Shown piece after piece: positions 5,985-14,551 of a DNA stretch of 64,000 nucleotides. The DNA lies in contig OY760867.2 in NCBI GenBank assembly GCA_963664035.2, positions 3,224,001 through 3,288,000 of the forward strand, read 5' to 3'. Every line of letters starts with the position of its first letter. Positions within the stretch are counted from its first letter, which is position 1. The stretch comes from G958296245 sp963664035 (GTDB lineage: Bacteria; Chloroflexota; Dehalococcoidia; Lucifugimonadales; G958296245). Position numbers and translations under genes: made by a program. The notes beneath the pieces were generated by a model. The model was not told the DNA's origin. It did not search any database and saw only the letters and a list, made by a program, of their open reading frames with translations.

Positions 5985-8900
5985 TCACGCCTCCGTCCAT
6001 CTGACAGAGATCCCCAACTGCTCGAACGCCTCGACGATTCTCTGATTCAGAACGTCTTGGGAGATGCCGGCGTCGCTGGTAACCTCTATGGTCACGCTCA
6101 ACTCTGCCCCGGCGTCCTGCTCTTGCAGGACCTTAAACAGGTATGGCTGAAGGTTGTTGGTCTTGGCTACGGCGAGGTCATCGACATCGAGCCTGACCCG
6201 CGTCAGGCGCTTGGGCGGGGGCGGGACCACCTGGTCGCTGATCTTGCGGACAGCCTTACCGTGCTCTTCAGCAGGGGCCTGTTTACTCTCGCTCCCGGTC
6301 TCATCCTTTTCGCTCCCCGGCTCCTCCGGGCGCAATTCCTCGCGGATGAGCTGAAGCATTTCTCCCTTCACCAGCGAGGCTGAGCCGTCGAAGAGAGTTG
6401 CCAGGCCGTCGACGCCTTCGGGCTTCTCGACCAACGCCTGGTACTTGCTCGTAGCGACATCGCCTATAGCGACGGCCCATAAACCCTGGGAGACGCCCTC
6501 CCGGATGCAGGAGCGAAGGGTCTCCTCCCTATTGGGAAGGATCGGGAGGTAGGTCCATTGGGGAAACCTTCGGCTGGCTTCGGACAAGTCCAGGGCGTCC
6601 GTCTCATCCTTCCACAGGCTCGGAGCGATCTTGGCGTTGAAGTAGACGGCGCCCATCTTCGGAAGCACTTTCGGCGCGCCATAGTCCTGGTCCGAGAGGC
6701 GCTGCACCACTCTTCGCGCAATCTGTTCGCCCGTGGTGGCGGGCACGGGCAGAGACAGCGGCTCCATCCCCTGCTCATCCGGGTAGAACACCCACCTGTA
6801 GGCGGTCGCCACGCTCGTCTTCAGGCTGTCGCGCTTGGCTCTGCTCCGGCTTTCCAGGTCCTTCACTTCGAGGTTGCTGAGGTCGATTGACTTCCTGCCC
6901 GCCGACCCTACAACGGACTCATAGGCCAACACTTCACGGACCGCGTGCTCCGCCCGGCCCCAGAACTCCCTGTCGGGCGCTACAAGCACCAGGGCGTTCC
7001 TCCACTGGCGGAGACCGCCGCCCACCCTGTCCCATAGCTGACGCACCCGTTCCCTATCGGCGCCGGCGGTCGTCCCGCCGTTGCCGGACTCGCCAACGGC
7101 GTACCTGGGATCCAGCACTGCGACGGCGGGGTCCGGGTTGTCGGGAATCTGGCCGTCCGCGCCCGCCCAGGGGATCACCCTGAACCCGGCAGCCGTCCCG
7201 ATTACTCCGTCAACCTCCGTGCGCAGCCGGTCCGCCACAATGGACTGCGACTGTTCGTCGGCCCTCTGCGCGATCACCCTATAGATGTTTGGACGTGTCT
7301 GGAAGCTGAGCGAATCGCCCTCCCGGTGTACGTACCAGAGCGTCTCCTCCAGCGAGCTCAGGACCTCCGTTACGTACTCGGGGCCGACGTTGGGAGCCAC
7401 GGTGCCTAGGCGAAGCTCCTGCGGCGTGCCTCCTCTCCGTTCCATGCCCCCGAACGAGTGCATGAGCACCGTCGTGGCGACTCCCCGCGCGATGTGGAAT
7501 CGCGCGTAGTCGCTCCCGCGATTCCGGTCCTGCATGTCGGCGTGGGCGTCTCCGCCAACGATGTCAGCCGCCACCACGCCGTCGTAGCCGCCGCCTGCGC
7601 CGGCGGCGCTGACGATCCGCGTGCGGGTCCGCTCCCGTTCCAGGTCTACGTGCGCCGACTGTATCGCATGGGCCTCGCGCCGGTTGGCCCACTGGTCGGC
7701 GACCACTCCCGCCAGGAGCTGGAGGGTCGCCCGGGTCCTGGGAAAGTCCGGCGCGGTCGACCACTTCTTGTAGATGACGTCGATCAACTCCGGGTGGAGG
7801 GGATACGCGGCCCTCTGCTGTTCCAGGTATTCGGGAGTCAGGGCCGCCGCGTCGTACAGCCCCGGCGTCTTCTCATAGACCTGCCTGTACGCGTCCGCGA
7901 CTCGCTCCGCTGCTCCGGCGTCCACGCGCTCGAACAGCCGCCTGCGCATGAGCACGTAGATGTCCTCGTCGTTGATGGGCGTCCGCTTGGAGACCACGCG
8001 GTCGGCGCGCGGCTGCAACTCCTCCATGATGCTCAGCTCGTTGCGGAGCTGCTCAGGATCGAGGCCGCCGAACTCACGCCTGCTCTTGGGCAGTGAGATG
8101 AGCACGCAGACGCCGGGAACGTTGCTGGCAAGCTGGAGGGTCTCCTGGAGGAACTGCACCGTCTGCCGGTAGAGGTTTAGCGTGCGGCGGGAGCTGGAGT
8201 ATCTCAGCTTCACGAGGTAGCTGACGATCTCATCGAGCAGGATCAGGCATGGGGACGCCTCCTCCAGCACCTGCCTGAAGACGGCGTTGCCGGGAGCCTC
8301 GCCCCGGCCGTCCGAGTCGATGACCAGCTTGTGGAAGATCCCGACACCCACCTGGTGGGCAAGCTCTCCCCAGAGCGTGTTTACCGACGCGCCATCCTCC
8401 TTCATCGCCGGTTCGCTGCCCGCCTCCTGGCCGTCGAACACCAGCACGCGGGCGCCGGCGGGGATGCGTACTCCGCCCAGCGCCTCCGCGACGGAGGGTA
8501 TTTTCGACGCCTCTTGGGGGCTGCCGATCAGGTGGTAGAGCGTCAGGAGGGCGTGGGTCTTGCCGCCGCCGAACGGCGTCTGCACCTCGGTGACAGCGGG
8601 CCCCTGCCCTCCGCTCATCCTACTGGCTATGTCCCGCACCATCTGCGTCAGGTTCTCGGTGAAGTAGGTCTGGGAGAGGAAGCGCTTGGGGTCGAGGTAT
8701 TCGTCGCGCGCCGACCCCGCGAAGACGCCGCCGAGGGTGGCCGCGAAGAGCGACTCGTCGATGTGGGCCGGGTCCCGGAAGCCCTCACGAGGCGTACACG
8801 CCTCCCACCAGTACGGAATCTGCCCTTTCGTCGCGGGCATGGCCTCCCGAACCGCGGGAGCCTCTGCCTGCGTCATGCCAAGGACCTGCTTGCGTATCGC

Positions 8901-9338
8901 CTCTACCTCGTCGGCCTCCGGGAGGCCCGCCGGGCGCAAGAGCTGTGCCATGGCGTACAGGGCGTGCCCGACCTCATCGGCGAGCATGTCGCCCGTTCGC
9001 GGGTGCGCCCACGTGTTGCGGGTCTCCCCCACCTGCAGGAGCCACGATTGCGTCTGCTTGAAGTTGTGGTAAGTATCCTCGAAGGCGCGGTCGAAGTTCT
9101 TGGTGACGACGCGCACGAGGTGGCCCGCGTCGAGAAGGTCCGCCCTGTCCGCGCCAGGGTTTCTGTCCAGCTCGCGATTTAGGCCCCGCCTCTGCGGGGT
9201 GGTCATGGCGTCGAGGACGCCGCGCTCCCACCAATGGCCCTTGAATGACGCGGTGAGCCGCTCCTTCACGAGCCTGCGCATGGCGTCGGTGTACAGCTTG
9301 AGGCCGCGCCCCAGGGCCGCGTGGTTGGTCTCGGTCAT
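5985..9338 (-). CDS. HEPN-DUF499 ATPase, last gene of the putative defence operon
   Basis: This 1,117-residue protein opens with a Swt1-like HEPN domain (about 1-135) carrying the RNase signature R-x4-H as RNTWAH (Arg107, His112). A large P-loop ATPase of the DUF499 type follows: PFGGGKTH (about 255-262, Lys260) and Walker B CLILLDEI (Asp369, Glu370), with a conserved PKSRREFGG segment beyond. The C-terminal part is long and without clear motifs, apart from an acidic Glu/Lys-rich linker before the last 90 or so residues. DUF499 proteins are typically encoded with DUF1156 methyltransferases and helicases in islands linked to phage defence (family knowledge). The HEPN end suggests RNA cleavage as an effector step, an inference. 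The ATG at 9338 follows AAGGGA by four bases and lies 20 bases after the Toprim gene. Confidence 0.8.
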   Translation of the reverse strand: MTETNHAALGRGLKLYTDAMRRLVKERLTASFKGHWWERGVLDAMTTPQRRGLNRELDRNPGADRADLLDAGHLVRVVTKNFDRAFEDTYHNFKQTQSWLLQVGETRNTWAHPRTGDMLADEVGHALYAMAQLLRPAGLPEADEVEAIRKQVLGMTQAEAPAVREAMPATKGQIPYWWEACTPREGFRDPAHIDESLFAATLGGVFAGSARDEYLDPKRFLSQTYFTENLTQMVRDIASRMSGGQGPAVTEVQTPFGGGKTHALLTLYHLIGSPQEASKIPSVAEALGGVRIPAGARVLVFDGQEAGSEPAMKEDGASVNTLWGELAHQVGVGIFHKLVIDSDGRGEAPGNAVFRQVLEEASPCLILLDEIVSYLVKLRYSSSRRTLNLYRQTVQFLQETLQLASNVPGVCVLISLPKSRREFGGLDPEQLRNELSIMEELQPRADRVVSKRTPINDEDIYVLMRRRLFERVDAGAAERVADAYRQVYEKTPGLYDAAALTPEYLEQQRAAYPLHPELIDVIYKKWSTAPDFPRTRATLQLLAGVVADQWANRREAHAIQSAHVDLERERTRTRIVSAAGAGGGYDGVVAADIVGGDAHADMQDRNRGSDYARFHIARGVATTVLMHSFGGMERRGGTPQELRLGTVAPNVGPEYVTEVLSSLEETLWYVHREGDSLSFQTRPNIYRVIAQRADEQSQSIVADRLRTEVDGVIGTAAGFRVIPWAGADGQIPDNPDPAVAVLDPRYAVGESGNGGTTAGADRERVRQLWDRVGGGLRQWRNALVLVAPDREFWGRAEHAVREVLAYESVVGSAGRKSIDLSNLEVKDLESRSRAKRDSLKTSVATAYRWVFYPDEQGMEPLSLPVPATTGEQIARRVVQRLSDQDYGAPKVLPKMGAVYFNAKIAPSLWKDETDALDLSEASRRFPQWTYLPILPNREETLRSCIREGVSQGLWAVAIGDVATSKYQALVEKPEGVDGLATLFDGSASLVKGEMLQLIREELRPEEPGSEKDETGSESKQAPAEEHGKAVRKISDQVVPPPPKRLTRVRLDVDDLAVAKTNNLQPYLFKVLQEQDAGAELSVTIEVTSDAGISQDVLNQRIVEAFEQLGISVRWTEA

Positions 9339-9358
9339 TGCATCCCTTACTTAGGATA

Positions 9359-9979
9359 TTATGCTATCCGCCACAGCCTGTGCAAGAAATCGCGTACGTG
9401 GCTGAAGGCGCTATCGTCGAGATCCCAATAGCCCCTCTTGGCTGCTACCCCTACCGAGAGATGAGGAGCGGGCTTGGTGGTGAGATAGGCTCGAGCGCGC
9501 GCCTTATCCGAGCGCTCGACGGAATGAGGCAATGCTTCCACGCACCCGAAGAACGTGTTGACGCAGCCATCGATAGGGCTTCCCTCGAAAGTCTCGCACA
9601 GAAGGGTTTCGAGCATACCCGCCCGCCCGCGTCCGGGCAGGATCAATGCCGACACCGCCGGGCTGGACTCGACGCGCTCTCCGGGATTGCTTGGCATGGG
9701 TAGTCCCGCATTCCTGAGCGACGAACGAACACTCTCGAACGCCGACGCGCCGTTTCTCTCCGCGTCCCGAACGATGCCCAGGCTCCTAACAGTGTCACGA
9801 AACCCCGGCACGTTCACGAGGGCGGCAAGGTAGCCGCGCAGCTCATCCACTCCGCCGAAGTTGTGTATCTGAATACCTGGAAGCGAGAGGTGTTCCGAGA
9901 ACGCCTCGAAGAAGTTGCGCTGGTCGTTTCCTTCTACGAGAAGCTGGATTTCGCTCTCGATGCGTGTCGCCAGCCCCAT
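9359..9979 (-). CDS. Toprim-like (DUF3226/DUF4276-type) protein, second ATPase-Toprim pair
   Basis: This 206-residue protein has an N-terminal Toprim-like core: EIQLLVEGNDQRNFF with Glu16, and the strand SLGIVRDAERNG, where the usual DxD reads D-A-E (Asp72, Glu74). Such small Toprim proteins work with OLD-like ATPases, analogous to the split AriA-AriB arrangement of PARIS. That link is by architecture, not by close sequence identity. The start is chosen at 9979 because GGAGGT lies eight bases upstream and the core begins there. An in-frame ATG at 10024 would overlap the ATPase. The ATPase stop TAG is one base away, so translation is coupled. Codon composition looks less GC-rich than the helicase and DUF499 genes. 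Confidence 0.7.
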   Translation of the reverse strand: MGLATRIESEIQLLVEGNDQRNFFEAFSEHLSLPGIQIHNFGGVDELRGYLAALVNVPGFRDTVRSLGIVRDAERNGASAFESVRSSLRNAGLPMPSNPGERVESSPAVSALILPGRGRAGMLETLLCETFEGSPIDGCVNTFFGCVEALPHSVERSDKARARAYLTTKPAPHLSVGVAAKRGYWDLDDSAFSHVRDFLHRLWRIA

Positions 9980-9980
9980 T

Positions 9981-11039
9981 CTAGCGGACCTCCAACCCAT
10001 GGAGCATGGCAGCGCCGATGACATCGGGATAATACGTCACGCAACGGACCGCCGAGTCTGTGGCTTCGAGCCTGTGAAGTCGGAAGGAGTCGGACTCCAA
10101 TAATCCTTGAGCCGCGCCGATGCACTCCAGGCTGTGAGTGGTCGCGAACACCTGGGCGTTGAACTGTCTCGCCGCCGTATCGATGACCTGCCATACCTTT
10201 GGCAGCAAGGTATGGTGGAGCCCATTTTCTATCTCGTCCACCAGTACCAGGCCACCTGGAACGGAAGATATGGCCAGTACGAGCCTGGCGATTCGGGTCA
10301 TGCCTTCTCCCATGACGGACAGCGGTATCAACTCCGATAGGCCGACGTCGCCCCAGATCATTGGCTCGCCGCTTGCCGAACTGTCCTCTATGCTCTGCAA
10401 GTTGGGCTCGACTACTCTCAGGGCTTCTAGCAGGAGGTCGCCGCGTTTTTGCTTTCGCAGTGTCCCCAAGCGTACAGCGTCTTCCCGGGCGTTGCCTATT
10501 CGAGATGACAGGATGACCGAATTGAATGGGACCTTGACGTCCGGCTGTGAAATCTCGACACCCTGTCCCTTTGGTCGTATGAAGCCCTCAGCATGAACGC
10601 CGGCCGGCCCGTCGTACCGGAACGTGAGAGCGCGTTCACCGGGAAGGTTTACCATCAAGCCCCCATCGAGTGAAATCTCTGTGGTCTGCGGGCGTTCCGA
10701 TCGGATATCCAAGGCCAATTCGCCAAGAGAGGCGTGCAGGCCGGAAATCTCTATCGGACTGTCCAAGTCCAGACCCGAGAAGAACTCCTTCCACTGTGTC
10801 TGACTTACTGCCGGCGTCATACCTACTGCGGAAAGCCCTATGGACGGCTCGAGCCCTCGCATGATATTGACATTCATCGCGAGTTCTGGATTCCCTGCCC
10901 CGGAAAGTAGGAAGAGCGCCTCCAGCAGGCTGGTCTTCCCAGAGTTGTTCAGTCCGGCGATCAGGTTGACGCGGCTCAACTGATCAATCTCGAGCATCCT
11001 GAGGATGCGGAAATTTCGTATTTGCACTCGCTCAATCAT
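9981..11039 (-). CDS. AAA/OLD-like ABC-type ATPase, second ATPase-Toprim pair
   Basis: This 352-residue SMC/ABC-type ATPase belongs to the AAA_15/AAA_21 group. The opening IERVQIRNFRILRMLEI is followed by Walker A GLNNSGKT (29-36), the signature-like region LSVMGEGMTRIARLVLAI, Walker B GGLVLVDEIENGLHH (about 265-280) and the H-switch FATTHS. It carries no fused Toprim domain, which is supplied by the next gene. The pair therefore resembles a split OLD nuclease. SD sequence AAGGAG lies seven bases before the ATG at 11039, and the upstream methyltransferase ends 37 bases before. It is a paralogue of the ATPase at 14552-15682, with the same ENGLHH Walker B but low overall identity, so it is not a recent duplicate. 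Confidence 0.85.
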   Translation of the reverse strand: MIERVQIRNFRILRMLEIDQLSRVNLIAGLNNSGKTSLLEALFLLSGAGNPELAMNVNIMRGLEPSIGLSAVGMTPAVSQTQWKEFFSGLDLDSPIEISGLHASLGELALDIRSERPQTTEISLDGGLMVNLPGERALTFRYDGPAGVHAEGFIRPKGQGVEISQPDVKVPFNSVILSSRIGNAREDAVRLGTLRKQKRGDLLLEALRVVEPNLQSIEDSSASGEPMIWGDVGLSELIPLSVMGEGMTRIARLVLAISSVPGGLVLVDEIENGLHHTLLPKVWQVIDTAARQFNAQVFATTHSLECIGAAQGLLESDSFRLHRLEATDSAVRCVTYYPDVIGAAMLHGLEVR

Positions 11040-11076
11040 CGCCCCACTCCTTCCGGCACAACAAATTATACTTGAT

Positions 11077-13920
11077 TCACCTCTCGCCCTCGAAACCCGG
11101 GAGCATCGGCGGGCCTGCCGCGGGCTGTTCGGGCGGTGGGGCGGCCATGACGCCGCTGCCGAGGAGGCCGAGGATGATGCGGCGGTCCTCGTCGCCGTCG
11201 GGGAGGCACTCCGCGACGGCCTGGCCCAGCGTCCGCAGCGCCGACCAGCGCGTCTCGCCTACCTCGCCGCGGTAGAGCGCCAGCCTGTCGGTCATGTTCT
11301 GGCCCCACAGCCAGGCGGCGCGCTGGAGCCGGTCGATGAGGGGCGCGGGCCGGGCCGGAGAGCCGTAGCCCAGGTCCTCGTCGTCCGCCGCCCGCCGGCG
11401 TATGGTGCGGAGCTTCACGACCTTCTTGCTCTTCTCACGCGCCTCGGACGCGATGGACTGCGGGCGCGTCATATCGTCGTAGGCCGCGCCGGTCGCCAGG
11501 CAGAGGGCGATGGCCTCGCCCGCGTCCAGCGGCGCCCGCGAGTAGCTCCATACCCACGTTACGTACTGGCGGGTGATCGGGTCCACCATGCCCAGGTCCG
11601 CTCCCTGCAAGACCTGCTCCAGCGCCACAGCCGTCGACTCCCGCCGCACGATGTCCAGGAAGTCGCGCACCGAGACCTCGCTCCCGTCGGGGCGCAGCAC
11701 GCGAGCGTGGCGTCCGAAGACCGAGAGCGCGGGGCCGATGGCGCTGATGAAGAAGTCCGCCCCCCGGATGCCCTTGCTCCAGAAATAGAGCAGCCGCTCC
11801 CGGATGACCGGGCGCATGTCGTCCATGACATCGCTGAGGAAGGCATCGCGTGCTTCGCCTTCCCGCTTCCTGCACGCCATCCAGACGGAGGTGGCAAGCC
11901 GGGCCTGACCCAGGCCGGCGACCTTGTTCTGCAACTCGGTATCTATGGGCCAAGAGGCATTGGGGACCAACCCTGCTCCTAGCAGCCCCTCAATGAGGGT
12001 TGACCAAGCGTCCGGGTCGGTATGGGCGAACACGACGCCCGTAAGCCCTCCGATCTCGAGAGACTGCGACATGGACTGGAAGGCTTGGGCCATACCATCA
12101 ACGTAATGCTGCCTTGCCGCTTCCTTGCGGTTCTTACCCCTTTTGTCCCTGCTGGCGTAGACATTCATTACTATCTGTTCCCTCTTAGGGGTTAAGGGCA
12201 GTCCTAGCAGGTCGGGATACAGGAACCCAATTGAGCGTTTCAGCCAGACGTAGAAGAAGTCAGATAGATCGGCGTAGTTGATGGCATCGTAGTAAGGCGG
12301 GTCTGTAAGGACTGCTCTACAAGTCGTACGGGAATGCGCGGCTCCAACTTGCCGAACCTCACCACGCCATTCGCCTACTATTGCCGCATTCAGCGCCCGG
12401 ACTAATCCAGATAGTAGACTTGTCCAACTACCACCAGCGGCACCGATGGGATTGACCTCGGAGTAATCCCAAACCATCGGTAGCGCTTGCCGGGCCAATG
12501 CGTTGTGAGAACTCTCCACTTCATTGCCCCATCGGGATACGGTAGCATTGTAGTCCGCCAGCTTGTCCACCCCCATCCCCAAGTATGTAGCCACCGCTTT
12601 GGCGTACTCAGTGTCCAAACCCTCTCTGAGCATCTGCATATGGGACTCACCCACTAGGCGAGCGAAGGTCGTCAGGGCTAGCAATTGACGTGAGCTGAAA
12701 ATCTCCGCAAAAGTCTCAATCCCGTAACCTCTGCCAGCTACCGTCTCCGGCCCCTTGGACATTGGTTCATCGGGCAGTAGGGAAGGGTCTCCATTGTGGC
12801 TTGCCAATCTCTCAGCGATACGCGCCACAGTCCTGTGGAACGTCTCTTGGTCATCGTCTGAGTCTTCCCGGTAAAATTTACCGGACCCCTTGCTTTCCAA
12901 GACCACCGCCGTCATAGTCGCGCCCATCTTTCCTTGAGTGGATAGCCGCCGAACATCCGCGCCCTTCACCACCTGCTCACACAGCAGGCATCTGGTGTCA
13001 CCGCGCGATGTAGTGGCCTGCGCGGGGTTGCCGGTCACATCAGCCCCCTCCACGACCTCGAAGTCCACGCGGTTGTTGTCCTGGTCTATGTTCGGCTTCA
13101 GCGCCACTCGCTTCTTTGGTTTCCGCGCCAGCCAGTACTGGCGGATGAGTGGCATCTCGGCGTCGCAGTTTGGGCACGGGATGGTGCGGCTCCACAGGTA
13201 CGCGACCGGCACGCTGCCGTCGGGGTCTGGGGGGTAGAACTCGGCCAGCTCCTCCCGCGCCCGCTCCAGCATCCAGTTGCCCCAGTAGCGCACGTCCGTC
13301 GCCAGGGGGTTGCGGCGGTATGCCTCGGCAAGGTTGCCGTCGGCAAAGCTGGACTGGGAGTCGTCGGCGTCCGCCTCCAGGATGTATCCGGGCGCGGGCC
13401 TGCTGTCGGGCTGTCCGTACCGCTGGGGATACTCAACGGTGCCCTTGAGGATGAGGACGGCGACGGGGTTGAGGTCGCTTGCCTCGACCTCGCAGCCGAG
13501 GCGCAGGCCCTCCAGGGGGATGGCGCCGCCGCCCGCGAAGGGGTCGAGCAGCTTTGGCGGCCTGCCGCCGTTGTCGTCGAGGATTCGGCGCCGCGCCCGC
13601 TCCAGCAACTCTGTCCCGGTGAGGCCGCTGCCGCCGTCGTCCTTCGTACGCACGACCCTTTCGGGGTGGCGCACGGCGTCCCAGCTTGCGAGGTCGGCGA
13701 CCTCCTTCAGCAGCTCCTCGCGCTCGGCCTCCGTCTCAGGGTCGTCCACCAGCGAGGCGTATATGAAGGCGCGACAGGCCGCCAGCGGCCGCCGCGCCCA
13801 CCAGATGTGCAGCGTCGAGATATGCCCATGCCGCACGTTCTTCTCCCGTCGCGAGTGCGCCGACACCTCCTCCAACGGGAAGGCGACTTCGATGAGCCGC
13901 TTCCGGCGCTGGGAAGTCAT
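11077..13920 (-). CDS. DUF1156 DNA amino-methyltransferase
   Basis: This 947-residue protein has an N-terminal DUF1156 region with KRLIEVAFPLEEVSAHSRRE and IWWARRPLAACRA. The SAM-binding motif is DPFAGGGAIPLEGL (126-139), followed by acidic motif II in EASDLNP. The catalytic motif IV is TDPPYYDAI (539-547), the D/N-PP-Y class that methylates adenine N6 or cytosine N4. Two CxxC pairs (Cys249/252 and Cys311/314) probably bind zinc. The start is the ATG at 13920, which overlaps the Toprim stop (ATGA); a longer frame upstream lies inside that gene. Such enzymes are the modification arm of DUF499/helicase defence loci. The stretch at about 11930-13060 looks clearly less GC-rich than both ends of the gene, suggesting an exchanged specificity region. 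Confidence 0.85.
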   Translation of the reverse strand: MTSQRRKRLIEVAFPLEEVSAHSRREKNVRHGHISTLHIWWARRPLAACRAFIYASLVDDPETEAEREELLKEVADLASWDAVRHPERVVRTKDDGGSGLTGTELLERARRRILDDNGGRPPKLLDPFAGGGAIPLEGLRLGCEVEASDLNPVAVLILKGTVEYPQRYGQPDSRPAPGYILEADADDSQSSFADGNLAEAYRRNPLATDVRYWGNWMLERAREELAEFYPPDPDGSVPVAYLWSRTIPCPNCDAEMPLIRQYWLARKPKKRVALKPNIDQDNNRVDFEVVEGADVTGNPAQATTSRGDTRCLLCEQVVKGADVRRLSTQGKMGATMTAVVLESKGSGKFYREDSDDDQETFHRTVARIAERLASHNGDPSLLPDEPMSKGPETVAGRGYGIETFAEIFSSRQLLALTTFARLVGESHMQMLREGLDTEYAKAVATYLGMGVDKLADYNATVSRWGNEVESSHNALARQALPMVWDYSEVNPIGAAGGSWTSLLSGLVRALNAAIVGEWRGEVRQVGAAHSRTTCRAVLTDPPYYDAINYADLSDFFYVWLKRSIGFLYPDLLGLPLTPKREQIVMNVYASRDKRGKNRKEAARQHYVDGMAQAFQSMSQSLEIGGLTGVVFAHTDPDAWSTLIEGLLGAGLVPNASWPIDTELQNKVAGLGQARLATSVWMACRKREGEARDAFLSDVMDDMRPVIRERLLYFWSKGIRGADFFISAIGPALSVFGRHARVLRPDGSEVSVRDFLDIVRRESTAVALEQVLQGADLGMVDPITRQYVTWVWSYSRAPLDAGEAIALCLATGAAYDDMTRPQSIASEAREKSKKVVKLRTIRRRAADDEDLGYGSPARPAPLIDRLQRAAWLWGQNMTDRLALYRGEVGETRWSALRTLGQAVAECLPDGDEDRRIILGLLGSGVMAAPPPEQPAAGPPMLPGFEGER

Positions 13921-14549
13921 GCCGTTTCTTCGGGCTGGAAGAAAAGCCGCCTCAGCCACGAAACGAGAACGTCGGCTTGAGGCAGATTCGGATCGAGGAA
14001 GCGGGCCGTAATGGCAGTACCGTAGGGCAAGCCAGGCTCCGACTGCCATGCGAGCCAGGTGTGAATGACCGCCTTGGGCCTGTCATTGTCTTTGAAACGC
14101 TGCTCTGGGACCGAATCTACGCTGGCGGCCGCGTGGTCGAGGAGCGCGTCCCGTTGCGGAACCATGAAACGGAGAAAGTCCTCCAGGATTCCTGGGGTCT
14201 TGTTATCCGGCATTATCCAGACGCCTACCCTTGGTAGATCCGATTGGCGCTCCAATACCGTTTCATCAGTATCTGGCGCTTCCGGCACATTCTTGTATCC
14301 GATCTGCATGAGCCGTTCACGAATGGACTGCCAGCGGGCGTCCAAGTTGGTATCCGCGTCGATTACCACGCCAACAACGTCTCCCTCCTCGGCGAACCGG
14401 AGTCTGGTGGGAATGCTCTCTAGCAAGCCGGGGGCGCCGCCATGAGTGGCGACCTCGTCCAGAAGCGGAAGGTCTCTATTGCCGCAGATATGCTTCAGGA
14501 CGTGTTCGTCGTCTTTGTCCTCCACCAGCAATATCCTCAGGTTGGCCAA
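13917..14549 (-). CDS. Toprim-like (DUF3226/DUF4276-type) protein, first ATPase-Toprim pair
   Basis: This 210-residue protein begins LRILLVEDKDDEHVLKHI, with Glu10 as the first Toprim acidic residue, and continues to DVVGVVIDADTN with Asp64 and Asp66 (the DxD motif), so the full metal-binding triad is present. The start codon is TTG at 14549, supported by GAGGTG about ten bases upstream within the end of the ATPase gene, and by the fact that the first Toprim strand would be lost with any later start. The ATPase stop lies two bases before. It is likely the nuclease partner of the ATPase at 14552-15682. Unlike the second Toprim protein, which has DAE, its motif is canonical. Confidence 0.75.
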   Translation of the reverse strand: MANLRILLVEDKDDEHVLKHICGNRDLPLLDEVATHGGAPGLLESIPTRLRFAEEGDVVGVVIDADTNLDARWQSIRERLMQIGYKNVPEAPDTDETVLERQSDLPRVGVWIMPDNKTPGILEDFLRFMVPQRDALLDHAAASVDSVPEQRFKDNDRPKAVIHTWLAWQSEPGLPYGTAITARFLDPNLPQADVLVSWLRRLFFQPEETA

Positions 14550-14551
14550 GG

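Noticed and set aside
9980..10024. Upstream ATG start for the second Toprim gene
   Set aside because: It would add 15 residues overlapping the ATPase end. The ATG at 9979 has the GGAGGT box at the right distance and starts just before the Toprim strand.
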